This document shows, one piece after another, positions 48,059 through 58,129 of a DNA stretch of 64,000 bases. The stretch is from UTCFX2 sp963788305 (GTDB lineage: Bacteria > Chloroflexota > Anaerolineae > Anaerolineales > UBA4823). The notes beneath the pieces are model-generated. The model had not been told where the DNA came from and did not search any database. It saw only the letters and a list, made by a program, of their open reading frames with translations. The DNA is taken from assembly GCA_963788305.1 (NCBI GenBank), contig CAWBGK010000012.1, forward strand, positions 90,214-154,213. The letters are read 5' to 3'. Position 1 is the stretch's first letter. The number at the start of each line of letters is the position of its first letter. The position numbers and the translations under genes are program-made.

Positions 48059-48355
48059 ATGCCGGTATATAGCTATCGATGCACAAATTGTGGTTTTGTA
48101 TTCGACCAGCAGCAGAAATTTAGCGATTCTACACTGACGCGCTGCCCTGAATGCGATAAAAAGACTCTTCAGAAAGTATTCCAACCTGTAGGAATTGTTT
48201 TTAAGGGTTCTGGTTTTTATGCCACGGATCACCGCTCACCATCTGGACAGGGCAGGATGTCAAATGCAGCGAAATCAAATGAGGGCGGCGAAAAACCTGC
48301 CGTGACCGAGACAAAAAGCGAAAGCCCGAAACCCAGTCCGGCAAGCGACTCTTAA
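48059..48355 (+). CDS. FmdB-family zinc-ribbon protein
   Basis: 98 residues. MPVYSYRCTNCGFVFDQQQK and RCPECDK form a CxxC..CxxC ribbon at the N-terminus, followed by the FmdB-type GIVFKGSGFYATD. The C-terminal 35 residues are low-complexity (Ser/Lys/Pro). Regulatory or assembly role, not determined. AGAGG is upstream. A strong terminator follows. Confidence 0.85.
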   Translation: MPVYSYRCTNCGFVFDQQQKFSDSTLTRCPECDKKTLQKVFQPVGIVFKGSGFYATDHRSPSGQGRMSNAAKSNEGGEKPAVTETKSESPKPSPASDS

Positions 48356-48378
48356 TTACGGTTTTTAAATTTTATAAA

Positions 48379-48422
48379 GGAGAAACAAAAATGCCTCCAC
48401 CTGGAGGCATTTTTGTTTCTCC
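48379..48422 (+). terminator. Bidirectional terminator, 20-bp perfect stem
   Basis: GGAGAAACAAAAATGCCTCC and its exact reverse complement flank a four-base loop (ACCT). A- and T-rich flanks give T-runs in both directions, so it ends both the FmdB gene and the convergent protease gene. Confidence 0.85.
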
Positions 48423-48432
48423 AATTCTCTAT

Positions 48433-51016
48433 CTAGCGAACAGCAACCCGGGTATAAACCGGATAGCTGTTGCCGTCAAGATCCTCTGCAATAAAACCGA
48501 CAAGATATTCACCGACTGCAGCATCCAGCTGGACATATTTTAATGTCTCCCCGCCAAAGGTAAAAGTCGCACCCTTTTGAACGGCGGTTTTGGCCTGTCC
48601 GTTTGAGTCAATGTCCATCCAGGTTTCAAGGATGGTGAACTGGTCGCCTGGTGATGGGATGATCTCACGAGGCGCCCCGGTTTCATTATCACCGGTAAAT
48701 CCGACGACCTGCCGCAGGGCACCGTTGGTGAAATACAACCGGGCATTCCTGGTATCGCCGTTGTCTCTGAAGGTATAGATGCCGTCCACAGAATATACAG
48801 CTTCTTCATAGGACGCCCCATAGGCGACCGGTTTGAGCAGCGCACTCACACGCTGTTGACCATCGTCGATTGCGAAAACGATCGGTTCCCATTCAAATTC
48901 AAGCGTAAATTCGCTTCCATCCCCCCAATCCGGGTAATAAACACCGTTGATTTCTCGGGTATCGCTGCTTTCCAAAAAATCAGTGTCGGCTACGTAGATT
49001 GAATTGGCAGAATTATCAAAATATCCAACGAACAGGTAAATGTGGCCGATGTTTTCGCCGGAGACATCCGTACTGAGCAAAATTGGCTTGCCAGGGGCAG
49101 CGGTTTTGCTGTCGACGACTATCGGAGATAGCGTTATCTGTCCCTCACCAGGAGCACGCACGGCTGCATTGGCGGCAGGAATTACTGCCCCTGTGTCTTG
49201 CGGTTCGAAAACCCTGCCAGTGTAGTGGAAAGCCATGAAATCATCCCACAGGCTGGCTTCAGCGAAACGGTTGGCTAAGGCTGTATAGGAGCGAGGTCCT
49301 GCTTCAGGGGTCTGGTACACTTGTGAATTCGGAAAGTAGATGGCGATCCCGGCTGCTCCGGGTTTCTTTGAGCCGTGCTTCTCAGCAATTACTGTGCCTT
49401 CGATTGCTGAAAGCAGCTGATCAGCGCCCTGGATGACATCTTGATCGCCGGATTCTTTCGCAAGCAGCCTGGTGAAATGGGACAGGTCGATATAAGATGG
49501 TGGGATTTTTGACCCGAAAATGCTGGTGAAGGACTGCGCATAGGCGCGGGCATGTGCGACTTGCGCCTGGCTTGTGTTCTGCAAAGTGTATGAAAAGCGG
49601 TTGAGCTCTTCCACAAGCGAAGGAATTGTTGTCAGATCAACGGCTGTCAGCGTACTGTCCTGTCCCATCTGGCTGACCAGCATCTGAGGGCTCGGCTCTC
49701 CGAACAGCCCAAACATGCCGCCCATACCGCGCAGCATTTCACTGCGGGCCTGGGAATCGACGATGCGTTGATCATCTTCAATATAGCTTTCCACGACCAG
49801 TTTTCCAAGCTCACTTGGAGATAGATCCGGATTAGCCGATAGCTCACCCAAGAAGCTGGTGTAAGCCCAACCGAGGGCTGGCTCAACCTCTTCAGAAGCT
49901 ACTGCAATTTCGGCATGCGGGGCAAGCGCACTGAATACTTCCAGCTGAGCCATCAGACATGCGTCCAACCCTATGAAGTCTAACCTTGCCAGGCCAGTCC
50001 GCTGGCGGATTTCCCCGAGCGCATCATCGAGCTCGTTCAAATAAATTTGATCGCCGAGTTTGCTCGCGAGCGGCACATTTGTACCTGATCGTTGAGCGGA
50101 ATCACCGTCGCTCCATCCACCCGGCCAGCCCATACCATGGTCAGAAAGGATCAATGCATATCGGTCAGCGGGGTATGTTGAGACTGCCCAATCGACGAAG
50201 TCAACCAGAAGTCTCTGCGTCGGACATGTTAACCTCACCCAGGTCAGCCACCACTTCGGAACGGACGCGGTTCAGGTCTGAATCCTGGGTGATATAGAAG
50301 CGCTTTGCAGAAGACCAATCGCCGTCGCCCTGGTAGCCGGCACGGTAGCGGTCAAATTGAGCGACAATGGAAACCCGGTCTGACGAACCGATTTTCTCGG
50401 CTTCATTCAGGTCGATATAGATATCCTGCTCGAGAATCTTATCGTCGGCGTCTTGGTAGAGCATCACAAGCCAGCGTTGGTCGCCATTGGATGCCGGTAT
50501 TGAGGCAGCTGTTGTCTCCAATGCGCTGGGTGCAGTCTTTGTGGGTGCTTTTCGCGGCGTGTTGGTGGGCTCTTCAACCGGGAGGATGTTGAACGCTTCG
50601 GTAGGAGCTTCATTATAAACTGGCTCCTGGTTGATCTGTTGTGAGGGTTCACCCCCGCCGCCTAGCTGTTGAATCGCGACGAAAACGCAAACGACGATCA
50701 GCATCAAGATGATCGACATACCAGATTTCTTTCCAAAAGGCAGGCCGCCCATACCAGAAGGGCGCTGGGTTCCTCCCCCACCTGACCCGCCAAAACCTCC
50801 GCCTGAAGAAGAGGTAGGTTGGGATGTTTCTCGCCTCTGAGGGGTTTCGGCGCGCTCGCGCCCGCCGGATGGCTGCTCGGCGCGCCTCCGCCGCTCTGCG
50901 CGGACAGTCGGCTTTTGGTCTGGGTCTTGATTCGAGAAGAATAGGAATGCTGAACCAGCACCTGTCGCGGCAGCCAATTGCGGCACATTGCAACCAATTT
51001 GAAAGTATACGTACAA
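48433..51016 (-). CDS. Clostripain-family (C11) cysteine protease with N-terminal membrane anchor, one or more frame changes
   Basis: About 860 residues. From the N-terminus: a Gly/Arg/Ser-rich cytoplasmic region (QPTSSSGGGFGGSGGGGTQR), a membrane segment MSIILMLIVVCVFVAIQQL, a Thr/Pro linker, then the peptidase with catalytic His in LILSDHGMGW and Cys in IGLDACLMAQLEV, and a beta-rich C-terminal part. The frame changes near 50215 (VNMSDAET then LVDFVDWAVSTYPADRYAL). The start is unsure: an open frame begins at 51016 with TTG, no ribosome site is visible, and a further frame change may hide the true start. Confidence 0.75.
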
Positions 51017-51293
51017 ATTGTATTCGTTTCATAGTTTTTCCCGTCTGGTGTTTCATAATCGTCTGAAGAAGAGAAAAAATACTTCCCCAATATTTATGGG
51101 GTTATTATATCAAGGATCAAATTCCTGGCGTCAGGTTCATTGAGAGAGATGCTGGAAGTCCTTTCCTTTGCCAGAATTAGTATTCCTGTCTGCTGCAGTT
51201 AAGTTGGCTCTTTTGTAGAATGAATAGAAGCAGAAGAATCGAATCCAAACATAGGTTGGGACGCATCAAAATGATTACTTTATATGCATCTGG

Positions 51294-53047
51294 TCAATGA
51301 GGTGGAATAGAACAGGTTTCAGCCAGATCAAAGTCAGATTGGGCTAAACGATTATCCTTTGAAAGAATGACCGTGAAATTATCAATACTGCATGAAATAA
51401 GACAGTCCGATAAATAATCCTGAGCAAGCTGTTTTCCTTCTGTCCCCCAAAAAATGTATAAGGTGTCACTTTTTGATTCGCAGTTCTTAAGTCCTTCAAG
51501 GACCGACTTATTGTAATTCTCGAATTCAATCTGGTTCTCACGGGCAAAATATCCCCAGTTGACCGTCATATGATTATTTCGGGCAAATGATGCAATCAAT
51601 TCGTAAACTGGACGGGCTGGAATGGGGATCAGGACAGTATTCTTGTTTGTTTCTGCTGCATCCGACCAAAATTCTGATTGGAGCTTTGTCTCGTAATGGA
51701 CGAATCCATTCATTTTCTTTGAAGAATACAGCGGTTGTATGTCGACGACCTGAAGAAATATCGCAAGGGCCAAAATCATCAGCGGGAAGCGCATGTTTCG
51801 GATGATGCTGATGATGCCAAACAAGACGATCAAATAAAAAACCGGCCAGATGAAGCGCCCACTCGCTCGGAACATGGATAGAAGTTCTTCAAAATATGTC
51901 GGCAGCTTGAAAGACCATATTATTTGGTGGTTGATAAATGCCTTGTTGGTCGCTGCTATTAGTGAATAGAGGGATGCGGCTATTCCAAAGGGGATGAGGA
52001 ATTTCGCATGATTTGAGTGGTAATCTTTCTGCAAATAGAGGATCAATCCAATTGGGATGATAAGAACATTAGTCCTAAACCAAGATAGCTGTATCCTTCG
52101 TACTGGCCTTTTCTACCCAGCGGCAGCGCTTTGAAGAAAACTGAAGAGGCGTTCAATGGATTGAGAAATCCGTTGAAATTCCAGGAGAAATATCCGTAAC
52201 CATTTACCCCGAGGTTTTCAGTGGTGATGCTGAATAAACCAATGCTGAATCCGATAAGGACAAGCAGACCGATCACCAAAATGAAATCCAGGACCACTTT
52301 CCATCTTCTGCCTGCCCTCTTGGTATTTGAAGTATAAGCTGATCAGCCATAAAGGGACGAGCATGGGAACAAAATATAGATGAATTAATAACGGAGACCC
52401 CAAAGAGAATCAGCCAGCTTCCTTGCCATAATTTATTTTTATATTCGAGAATTACAAACCATATCCCTGCAAGAATGATCCAGTGAGCCAGCAGAGGGTC
52501 ATGAACGAACGATCGAAAAATCATGGGAGGTGAAAATACAAGCAGTGAAGCCCCAAGGACACTGATCATGTAAGATGAAGTAAATTCTCTGAGGATCAGC
52601 AGACCGACCAGCATTTGACCGATGACACATAGAAGCCCCCATAATCCAAAATATTGAAAATCCTGACCTAAAAAAGGCGAAAGTATCTTAAAGATAAACG
52701 CTAACAATGGGATTGAGTCGGTGTAGGCAATAAATGTACCGAAGGGATAGCCGTAATTGACTATTCGCCCGAGTGGAAACCGCCAGGGCTCCTGACGAAA
52801 CCACTCCCAACCAAGCTGATGCTGCATGGCATCATCGCCAATGGCATAAATCCAGTCGACATGTGAAAAGTAAAGAGGATACCGCCCGTAAAGAAAAATG
52901 TAGAAAAATAAACCCAAGGAGGCTTGCGATGCCGACGAGAACAAGAATTCGGATATATTTCGAGGAAATTATTGACTCGAGTTTGTTATGCAATTTATCA
53001 CTCGTAATTTCAAATTCCATGCATAGGTTTAAACCAAATTTTAGCAC
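51294..53047 (-). CDS. DUF6311-like multi-spanning membrane protein, about four frame changes
   Basis: Several adjoining pieces read as one membrane protein of about 570 residues. The N-terminal extracytoplasmic motif DWIYAIGDDAMQHQLGWEWF, with FPLGRIVNYGYPFGTFIAY and SIPLLAF, is the family signature; it recalls glycosyltransferase-C or oligosaccharyltransferase-like folds. Frame changes are near 52915, 52395, 52290 and 52045. The C-terminal 120 residues are extracytoplasmic (PARPVYELIASFARNNHM). Function unknown. Confidence 0.65.
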
Positions 53048-53218
53048 GTAATCTTAAGCAGGAGCATTCTCATTGACCGGTCATATAAACGAATCGAATG
53101 CCAGACAATTAGATTTTCCATTGGAAAGAAAGCAGGCTGTACCAGGGGTGCAACTCTGGCCGTAACTCTGATATCGACCGTATAATGGAATTGCGAAAGC
53201 AGAAAGGACAGATCCTAT

Positions 53219-53256
53219 AAAACAAAACGCACCCAAAAAGGGTGTGTTTTGTTTCA
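53219..53256 (-). terminator. Terminator after tRNA-Asn
   Basis: On the minus strand, AAACAAAACACACCC pairs (one mismatch) with GGGTGCGTTTTGTTT around TTTTT. It lies five bases past the tRNA 3' end. Confidence 0.75.
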
Positions 53257-53259
53257 GCT

Positions 53260-53331
53260 CCTCGACCAGGACTCGAACCTGGAACCTAGCGGTTAACAGC
53301 CGCCCGCTCTGCCTATTGAGCTATCGAGGAA
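53260..53331 (-). tRNA. tRNA-Asn (anticodon GTT)
   Basis: 72-base cloverleaf on the minus strand: acceptor TCCTCGA / TCGAGGA, D arm with GCTCAATAGGCAGAGC, anticodon arm GGCGGCTGTTAACCGCT with GTT, T arm CCAGGTTCGAGTCCTGG. CCA is not encoded. No duplicated 3' end is found elsewhere in the window, so it shows no sign of use as an integration site. Confidence 0.95.
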
Positions 53332-53356
53332 TATGCCTATTCAGTTGGCGAATGGC

Positions 53357-53385
53357 ATTATAAACGCTCCCCATGCAGGTGTCAA
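53357..53385 (-). promoter_or_regulatory. Consensus promoter of tRNA-Asn
   Basis: On the minus strand, TTGACA (53385-53380) and TATAAT (53362-53357) with a 17-base spacer, a perfect match to the sigma70 consensus. Confidence 0.85.
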
Positions 53386-53522
53386 GCCGGGATGTTCAGC
53401 CGTGGATTTCTCAGCGTAATCAAGCTAACTAAGTTGTAGGGTCTTTCAAATGTCCTGGCAAGTATAATCCATTCAGCAATTCTCTTTACAATCCGGTTTC
53501 AGCATGCAAAAAAGAGAACCAT

Positions 53523-54356
53523 ATGGCACTCAAGGGAAACCTGCGCGATTTTACGATCACACAGTTGTTAAATCTGATTAACCTGGCGCGAAAAACCGGC
53601 ACGCTGGTCGTGGAGAAACCAGACGAGCGCGTCCTGCTCAGCTTTCGGGAAGGCAAGCTGGCGTACGCTCAGATTGGCAAGGAAGATAACGGCCTTGTCG
53701 CGGTCCTTTACCGGGCTCAAAAGCTGACCGCCCACCAGGGGCGTGCCCTCAAAGAGCGTACCACAATGATGAGTGACAAAGAATTAGGGTTGCTGCTTAT
53801 CAATGCCAATTACCTCTCCCAACAGGATATCCTGAGCAGCCTGCAGTCCTATTTCATCGGGATTGTCAATCGATTATTTGGCTGGGCAGAGGGGTTGTTC
53901 CATTTCGAGAATGACGCAATGCCTCCGGAAGGCAAGATCACGGTTCGGGTCGGGTTAGAGAATATCATTATAGAAGGATCGCGCCGGCTGCAAGAATGGG
54001 AGCGGCTTCAGGACGAGATCCCAAACCTCGAAATGTCGCTGAAATTTGCTGAAAGACCGGGAGCAAACATCCGCAAACTCAATTTGAGCCAGGAAGAGTG
54101 GCGGGTCGTAACTTTTATCAACCCTAAGAATTCAATTCGCCAGATTGCGAAGGCAACAAATCTGGGGGAAATGGAGATCCGCCGAATTGTGTACACACTG
54201 CTGCAAGCAGGTGTGGTCGAGCTCACCCGCCCGGAGGGGCTGAGACAGATTTTTCCACCCAGACCGCTGCCTCTCCACTCAGACTCCAGGCCAGAAGCCT
54301 CAGCAGAAAAGAAATCGCTGTTAAATCGACTGATCATGCGCATTCGCTCTTTATAA
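53523..54356 (+). CDS. DUF4388 (PATAN) domain protein
   Basis: 277 residues. The N-terminal half is the PATAN domain (MALKGNLRDFTITQLLNLIN; TGTLVV; GKLAYAQIG), known from response-regulator-linked proteins of polarity and gliding systems. The C-terminal half has winged-helix-like segments (INPKNSIRQIAKATNLGEME, IRRIVYTLLQAGVVEL). A small GTPase follows 38 bases later, a pairing typical of Chloroflexota and Myxococcota signalling genes. Confidence 0.85.
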   Translation: MALKGNLRDFTITQLLNLINLARKTGTLVVEKPDERVLLSFREGKLAYAQIGKEDNGLVAVLYRAQKLTAHQGRALKERTTMMSDKELGLLLINANYLSQQDILSSLQSYFIGIVNRLFGWAEGLFHFENDAMPPEGKITVRVGLENIIIEGSRRLQEWERLQDEIPNLEMSLKFAERPGANIRKLNLSQEEWRVVTFINPKNSIRQIAKATNLGEMEIRRIVYTLLQAGVVELTRPEGLRQIFPPRPLPLHSDSRPEASAEKKSLLNRLIMRIRSL

Positions 54357-54393
54357 AAGGTTTGAAAGAATAAAGAGCCAGGAACACTTCGCA

Positions 54394-54939
54394 ATGCAAA
54401 CAGTCAAGATGGTCGTAACAGGTCCTTTCAACGCCGGGAAAACGCAGTTCATCCGATCTGTGAGTGAGATCGAAGTCGTTGCAACTGAACGGAAAATTAG
54501 CCTGGATGTCGAAAAAGTAAAAAACACAACGACTGTGGCGATGGACTTTGGGCGAATTGGAGTCGACAAAGACCTGGTGCTGTATTTGTTTGGCACGCCT
54601 GGTCAGAAACGTTTCGATTTTATGTGGGAGATTCTATCGGAGGGGATGCTGGGGTTTGTTGTGATGGTGGACAGCACCCGACCTGAGACTTTTCGAGAAG
54701 CGCGCAGCATTTTGGAAACGTTCCGAGCGTATGCACCGACCCCCTATGTGGTCACCGCCAACAAACAGGATCGGGAGGATGCCTGGGAATTGAGCGACAT
54801 GCGAATTGCTCTTCGACTGGATTTGAAAATAAAACTGCTTTCCTGTGTGGCCACCGAAAGGGAATCGGTGAAGAACGTATTGTTAGAGCTTCTATACAGC
54901 ATCATGGCTGAGATGGAAGTCAGCGAGTCGATGGCTTAG
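54394..54939 (+). CDS. Small Ras-like/MglA-like GTPase
   Basis: 181 residues. P-loop GPFNAGKT (about residues 10-17), switch II DKDLVLYLFGTPGQKRFDFM, and base-specificity motif TANKQD (about residue 126). It lacks the long insertions of translational GTPases. Together with the upstream PATAN protein it suggests a signalling pair controlling cell polarity or motility; no roadblock (MglB-like) gene is adjacent. Confidence 0.87.
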   Translation: MQTVKMVVTGPFNAGKTQFIRSVSEIEVVATERKISLDVEKVKNTTTVAMDFGRIGVDKDLVLYLFGTPGQKRFDFMWEILSEGMLGFVVMVDSTRPETFREARSILETFRAYAPTPYVVTANKQDREDAWELSDMRIALRLDLKIKLLSCVATERESVKNVLLELLYSIMAEMEVSESMA

Positions 54940-54972
54940 CTCGCGATATATCAGAATCGATGTGAGTGGACT

Positions 54973-55761
54973 GTGTCTTCATTTGTAACGGATCAGGGAA
55001 TAATTCATTATGAGGTTTACGGTCGCGGAAAACCGGTGATCCTGCTTCATGGTTGGCTGGGATCGTGGGGTTTATGGCAAGAGACGATGACCCGGCTCGG
55101 CAGACATTTCCGTACCTACGCGCTTGATTTCTGGGGTTTCGGTGAGTCAGGACCTAAGCTCGACACCTATAGAGTGGCGGATTTCATCAATCTCGTCGAT
55201 CAATTCATGGAGCAGCTTGGGATCGAGAACGCTCCGCTTGTTGGACACAGCATGGGAGGGACTGTCAGCCTGGCGGTGGCGGTCCGATACCCGAATCGCG
55301 TCCGAAAAGTGGTGGTTATTGGCTCACCTATTGTGGGGTCATCCCTCTCGTTCTTGCTCAAGCTTTTTGGACTGCGACCGATCGCATCGATCGTACACCA
55401 TAATTTGTGGGGGCTCAAGCTGGGATTTCGGGTGCTTAGGCGCTCATATTCTCGCGATCCGCGCTGGCCAGAAATGATGAACCGGGATATTTCCAGCACG
55501 ACTTTGGAATCATTCCTTCTCAGTATTGCTTCGCTGCGCAGGACAGATCTCCGCCCCGTCTTGAACCAGGTCAGGGCGCCAGTCATGGGAATGTATGGGG
55601 ATCGAGATATCGTTGTGGATCCTAAGGAATGGGTTTCATTGAAATCAGGGATTGTGCATGCCCAAATCGAGCGCTTTCCCCAATCAGGACATTTCATCAT
55701 GCTGGATGAGCCAAACCAGTTTGTTAATGTGCTGACAAGCTTTTTAGGCGAACCTGGCTAA
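54973..55761 (+). CDS. Alpha/beta-fold hydrolase
   Basis: 262 residues, GTG start. Nucleophile elbow LVGHSMGGTVSL (Ser about residue 95), acid in MYGDRDIVVDP and His in PQSGHFIMLDEP. HGWLGSWGLW is the oxyanion-hole strand. Substrate unknown. It follows the GTPase gene by 33 bases. Confidence 0.87.
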   Translation: MSSFVTDQGIIHYEVYGRGKPVILLHGWLGSWGLWQETMTRLGRHFRTYALDFWGFGESGPKLDTYRVADFINLVDQFMEQLGIENAPLVGHSMGGTVSLAVAVRYPNRVRKVVVIGSPIVGSSLSFLLKLFGLRPIASIVHHNLWGLKLGFRVLRRSYSRDPRWPEMMNRDISSTTLESFLLSIASLRRTDLRPVLNQVRAPVMGMYGDRDIVVDPKEWVSLKSGIVHAQIERFPQSGHFIMLDEPNQFVNVLTSFLGEPG

Positions 55762-55783
55762 TCTCGAACCTAATCAGAATTTA

Positions 55784-56074
55784 ATGTTAAAAATTATCCT
55801 GCAGGACCAACGCTACATCCACCCTTTCAATGAACCCGCCCGAGATTTGCGGATCCAGAATAAACCGCTCTGGCTGAACCAGCGCGATGTCCTTTCGCCT
55901 TATACTCATCGCGAAGTCGAGCTGAAGCCCTGGGAATCTCTAATTGAGACTCGAGAAGCGTGCCTTGTTTACCGGGATAACCTTTTCTTCGATGCCCAAT
56001 ACATTAAAGATTTCATAACGGCTGCCCAGCAGCGGACTCGATTGCCTTTCAGCTTGAGCACTTGCGTGAGTTAA
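55784..56074 (+). CDS. Truncated protein of unknown function
   Basis: 96 residues: LRIQNKPLWLNQRDVLSPYT and CLVYRDNLFFDAQYIKDFI. The text reads like the N-terminus of a longer Chloroflexota protein (possibly sugar-nucleotide transferase-like, from memory only), but it ends early. Beyond residue 90 no frame continues the pattern. This is where the character of the DNA changes, so the gene may be cut by an insertion or by a bad join. Confidence 0.45.
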   Translation: MLKIILQDQRYIHPFNEPARDLRIQNKPLWLNQRDVLSPYTHREVELKPWESLIETREACLVYRDNLFFDAQYIKDFITAAQQRTRLPFSLSTCVS

Positions 56075-56162
56075 CTACAAATTCGGATATATTCCGCCAT
56101 GGAAAATTAATAACCATAATATCTATCCGGCAGCGGGCTTTGCTGCACAAGTACTTTCCATA

Positions 56163-57202
56163 ATGGACTCATCATCAAAAGAACTCGCTGAAAAACTTAA
56201 ACGACGGATTCACGGGGCATTGATAAATCCAGACGATATGCGTGGGGATCGCGCTTGGAGCTCAGTGCGGCGACGCACTTTGTAACGCGTGGTTTAATGA
56301 TTAGTTGGCCAGAAATGACCGGAATTGGTTCCTTTGACCTTTTAATTGAGGAACTTGGTCCGAATGGCCTAGAGGTCGAGTGTAAATCAATTTCAGAGAA
56401 AAATAAAGGTCGAAAAGTTCATAGGCGAGAAGCCTTGGACTTCTATGGCCTGTTATGGCCTCACTTAGAAGCAACGAGGAAAGGACTTAGCACCGGCCTT
56501 TCCGTTGTTATAACCGTTCCTGGACGGCTCCCCACAGAATACAAAGCTCGCATGGAATTGGCAAAACAGGTCAGTAAGCAAATAATTTGTGGGAAAAGCG
56601 TAGCCTTGCCAGACGGTTCGAACCTCAAAATTACTGAATTTGATGTAAATCAACTAGAATTTGTTCCTAACATATCAAAACCCAGTGAGGTCCGTACTGC
56701 ATTAGACGAAGTAACCGAAACGTGGAATCGTGAAGCAATTGTGATTGGGACAAAGGGTGGCGGAGTGCTTGCGCTTGCTGTGCAAAGCGCTCAGGATGAC
56801 ACGCTCATTAAGACAATTTTTAACACATTGAGCGATTCAGCGAAGAAGCAACTGTCACACACTCGCGGCGGCATGTTCTTAGCCGAGTTGCGTGGAATAG
56901 ACGGTGAGCAGCTCATTTCAATCGCTTCTAAGGATAAAGATTCATCACAACCACCGACGATTCTGAGTTTAGGCGTCAGCAAGTTTCTTTCTACGGTTGG
57001 GCGAGACTATGTGATTGGTGTCGGCTTTCTTAGCGAGAGTAACTTGCTGCCCGTGCAGAACAATCTTGTTTATTCGGGAGGAGGCACTGCCTACTTTTTC
57101 CCGAAGGTGGAGAGTCCATTTTGGTCTAATGATTTCAGCGGATTGTTCTCGCAATCAAGCAGCGTAAAAGAGAGCCAATCTGGCGTTTCTCAAAATGAAT
57201 GA
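56163..57202 (+). CDS. PD-(D/E)XK-like protein of unknown function, one frame change
   Basis: About 346 residues. The first 30 (SKELAEKLKRRIHGALINP) are in one frame, and the rest begins at about 56250 in another: after GDRAW comes LELSAATHFVTRG. GSFDLLIEELGPNGLEVECKSI has the D..ExK spacing of PD-(D/E)XK nucleases, with a preceding Glu in LELSAA and SWPEMTG. The second half (FLAELRGIDGEQLISIASK) is not recognised. First gene of the accessory region. Confidence 0.55.
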
Positions 57203-57348
57203 CCGTCTCCTGAGGGTCGGGAACCGACATTGGTTTCCAGCTGCTGTCACTTTAATAGCAGTAATAATTTTTTATCTATCTTTAATTCCCAACAGCGATT
57301 GCGATGTCATTAGGGACAAATAAAATTTTAGGTTCGAGTTAATGCCTC

Positions 57349-57379
57349 CTAAGTAACACAAGGTACATGTGTTACTTAG
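57349..57379. repeat. 12-bp perfect inverted repeat before the recombinase gene
   Basis: CTAAGTAACACA and TGTGTTACTTAG flank AGGTACA. GTAACACA recurs at about 57427 (in CTATGTAACACATAG), 40 bases before the recombinase ATG. It could be an operator for the recombinase gene or a core recombination site. No other gene is visible in the 263-base gap 57203-57465. Confidence 0.65.
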
Positions 57380-57465
57380 CATGTAGTTGATTTATTTTAC
57401 TTTGTCCTGCTGCACTGTTACTCTATGTAACACATAGTTAATTTAATAAAAAAAGAATACATAAA

Positions 57466-58017
57466 ATGAACGCCGTCGACGCCGCCAATAAAGCGGAAAT
57501 TGCCATGATGCACGCCGTCCTCGCCAACAAGTTTGGCCAGCTCTATGCGGATATTTGGAAAGTGGGCGTCAACTTGTCGCTGCGCATCAGTGACCTGCTC
57601 ACCCTCAAGTACGCTGACTTGAATCTTGAGGAGCGCTCGTTAAAGCTGACCGAAGCCAAAACCGGCAAACTGAAGACGATTCGACTAAACTCCGCCGCTA
57701 TCTTGGTCATTGTCAGAAGGCAACAGGAAAATCCTGCCGATACCTGGTTGTTTCAAGTCCATAGCAACCGGGCCAAAGACAAACCGGTGAGCCGGGTGTC
57801 AGTCAGCCGTGTCTTTAAAGACGCAGGGGAACTGTTAGGGCTAACCATCAACACGCACAGTATGCGCAAATCACGGGGCATGGCCATGTACAAAGATGGC
57901 GTGCCGGTTGAGAAAATTGCCAAGGTGCTCAATCACTCGAACACCACGTCAACACTGCGTTATTTGGGGATTACCCAAGAGGAAGTGTTAAAGACTTATG
58001 ATGATTATGAGCTGTGA
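57466..58017 (+). CDS. Tyrosine recombinase/integrase, short form
   Basis: 183 residues. Catalytic residues can be followed: Arg in NLSLRISDLLTLK (about residue 43), Lys in TEAKTGKLKTIRL, HxxR in THSMRKSRGM (about residue 142), His in LNHSNTTSTLRYLG with the nucleophile Tyr in the same motif. The N-terminal DNA-binding arm of larger integrases is missing. Similar short recombinases are carried by mobile elements of proteobacteria. Confidence 0.85.
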   Translation: MNAVDAANKAEIAMMHAVLANKFGQLYADIWKVGVNLSLRISDLLTLKYADLNLEERSLKLTEAKTGKLKTIRLNSAAILVIVRRQQENPADTWLFQVHSNRAKDKPVSRVSVSRVFKDAGELLGLTINTHSMRKSRGMAMYKDGVPVEKIAKVLNHSNTTSTLRYLGITQEEVLKTYDDYEL

Positions 58018-58129
58018 GTGCGAAGTGATCGACAAAGCCGGCATTGACAAAAAAGTCACGGACGCAAATTTATAGCCATGCGGGGCAGGAGCGGTTATCT
58101 AAATGGGTAGCCGATAGTTGAGGTGAGTT

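Noticed and set aside
53260..53331. tRNA-Asn as the integration site of the accessory region
   Set aside because: It lies nearly 3 kb before the border, and no copy of its 3' end was found at 56 kb or towards the window end.
57349..57379. Possible integron attC site
   Set aside because: The repeat lacks the GTTRRRY/RYYYAAC core sites and the imperfect long palindrome of attC; the nearby recombinase is also not of the integron type.
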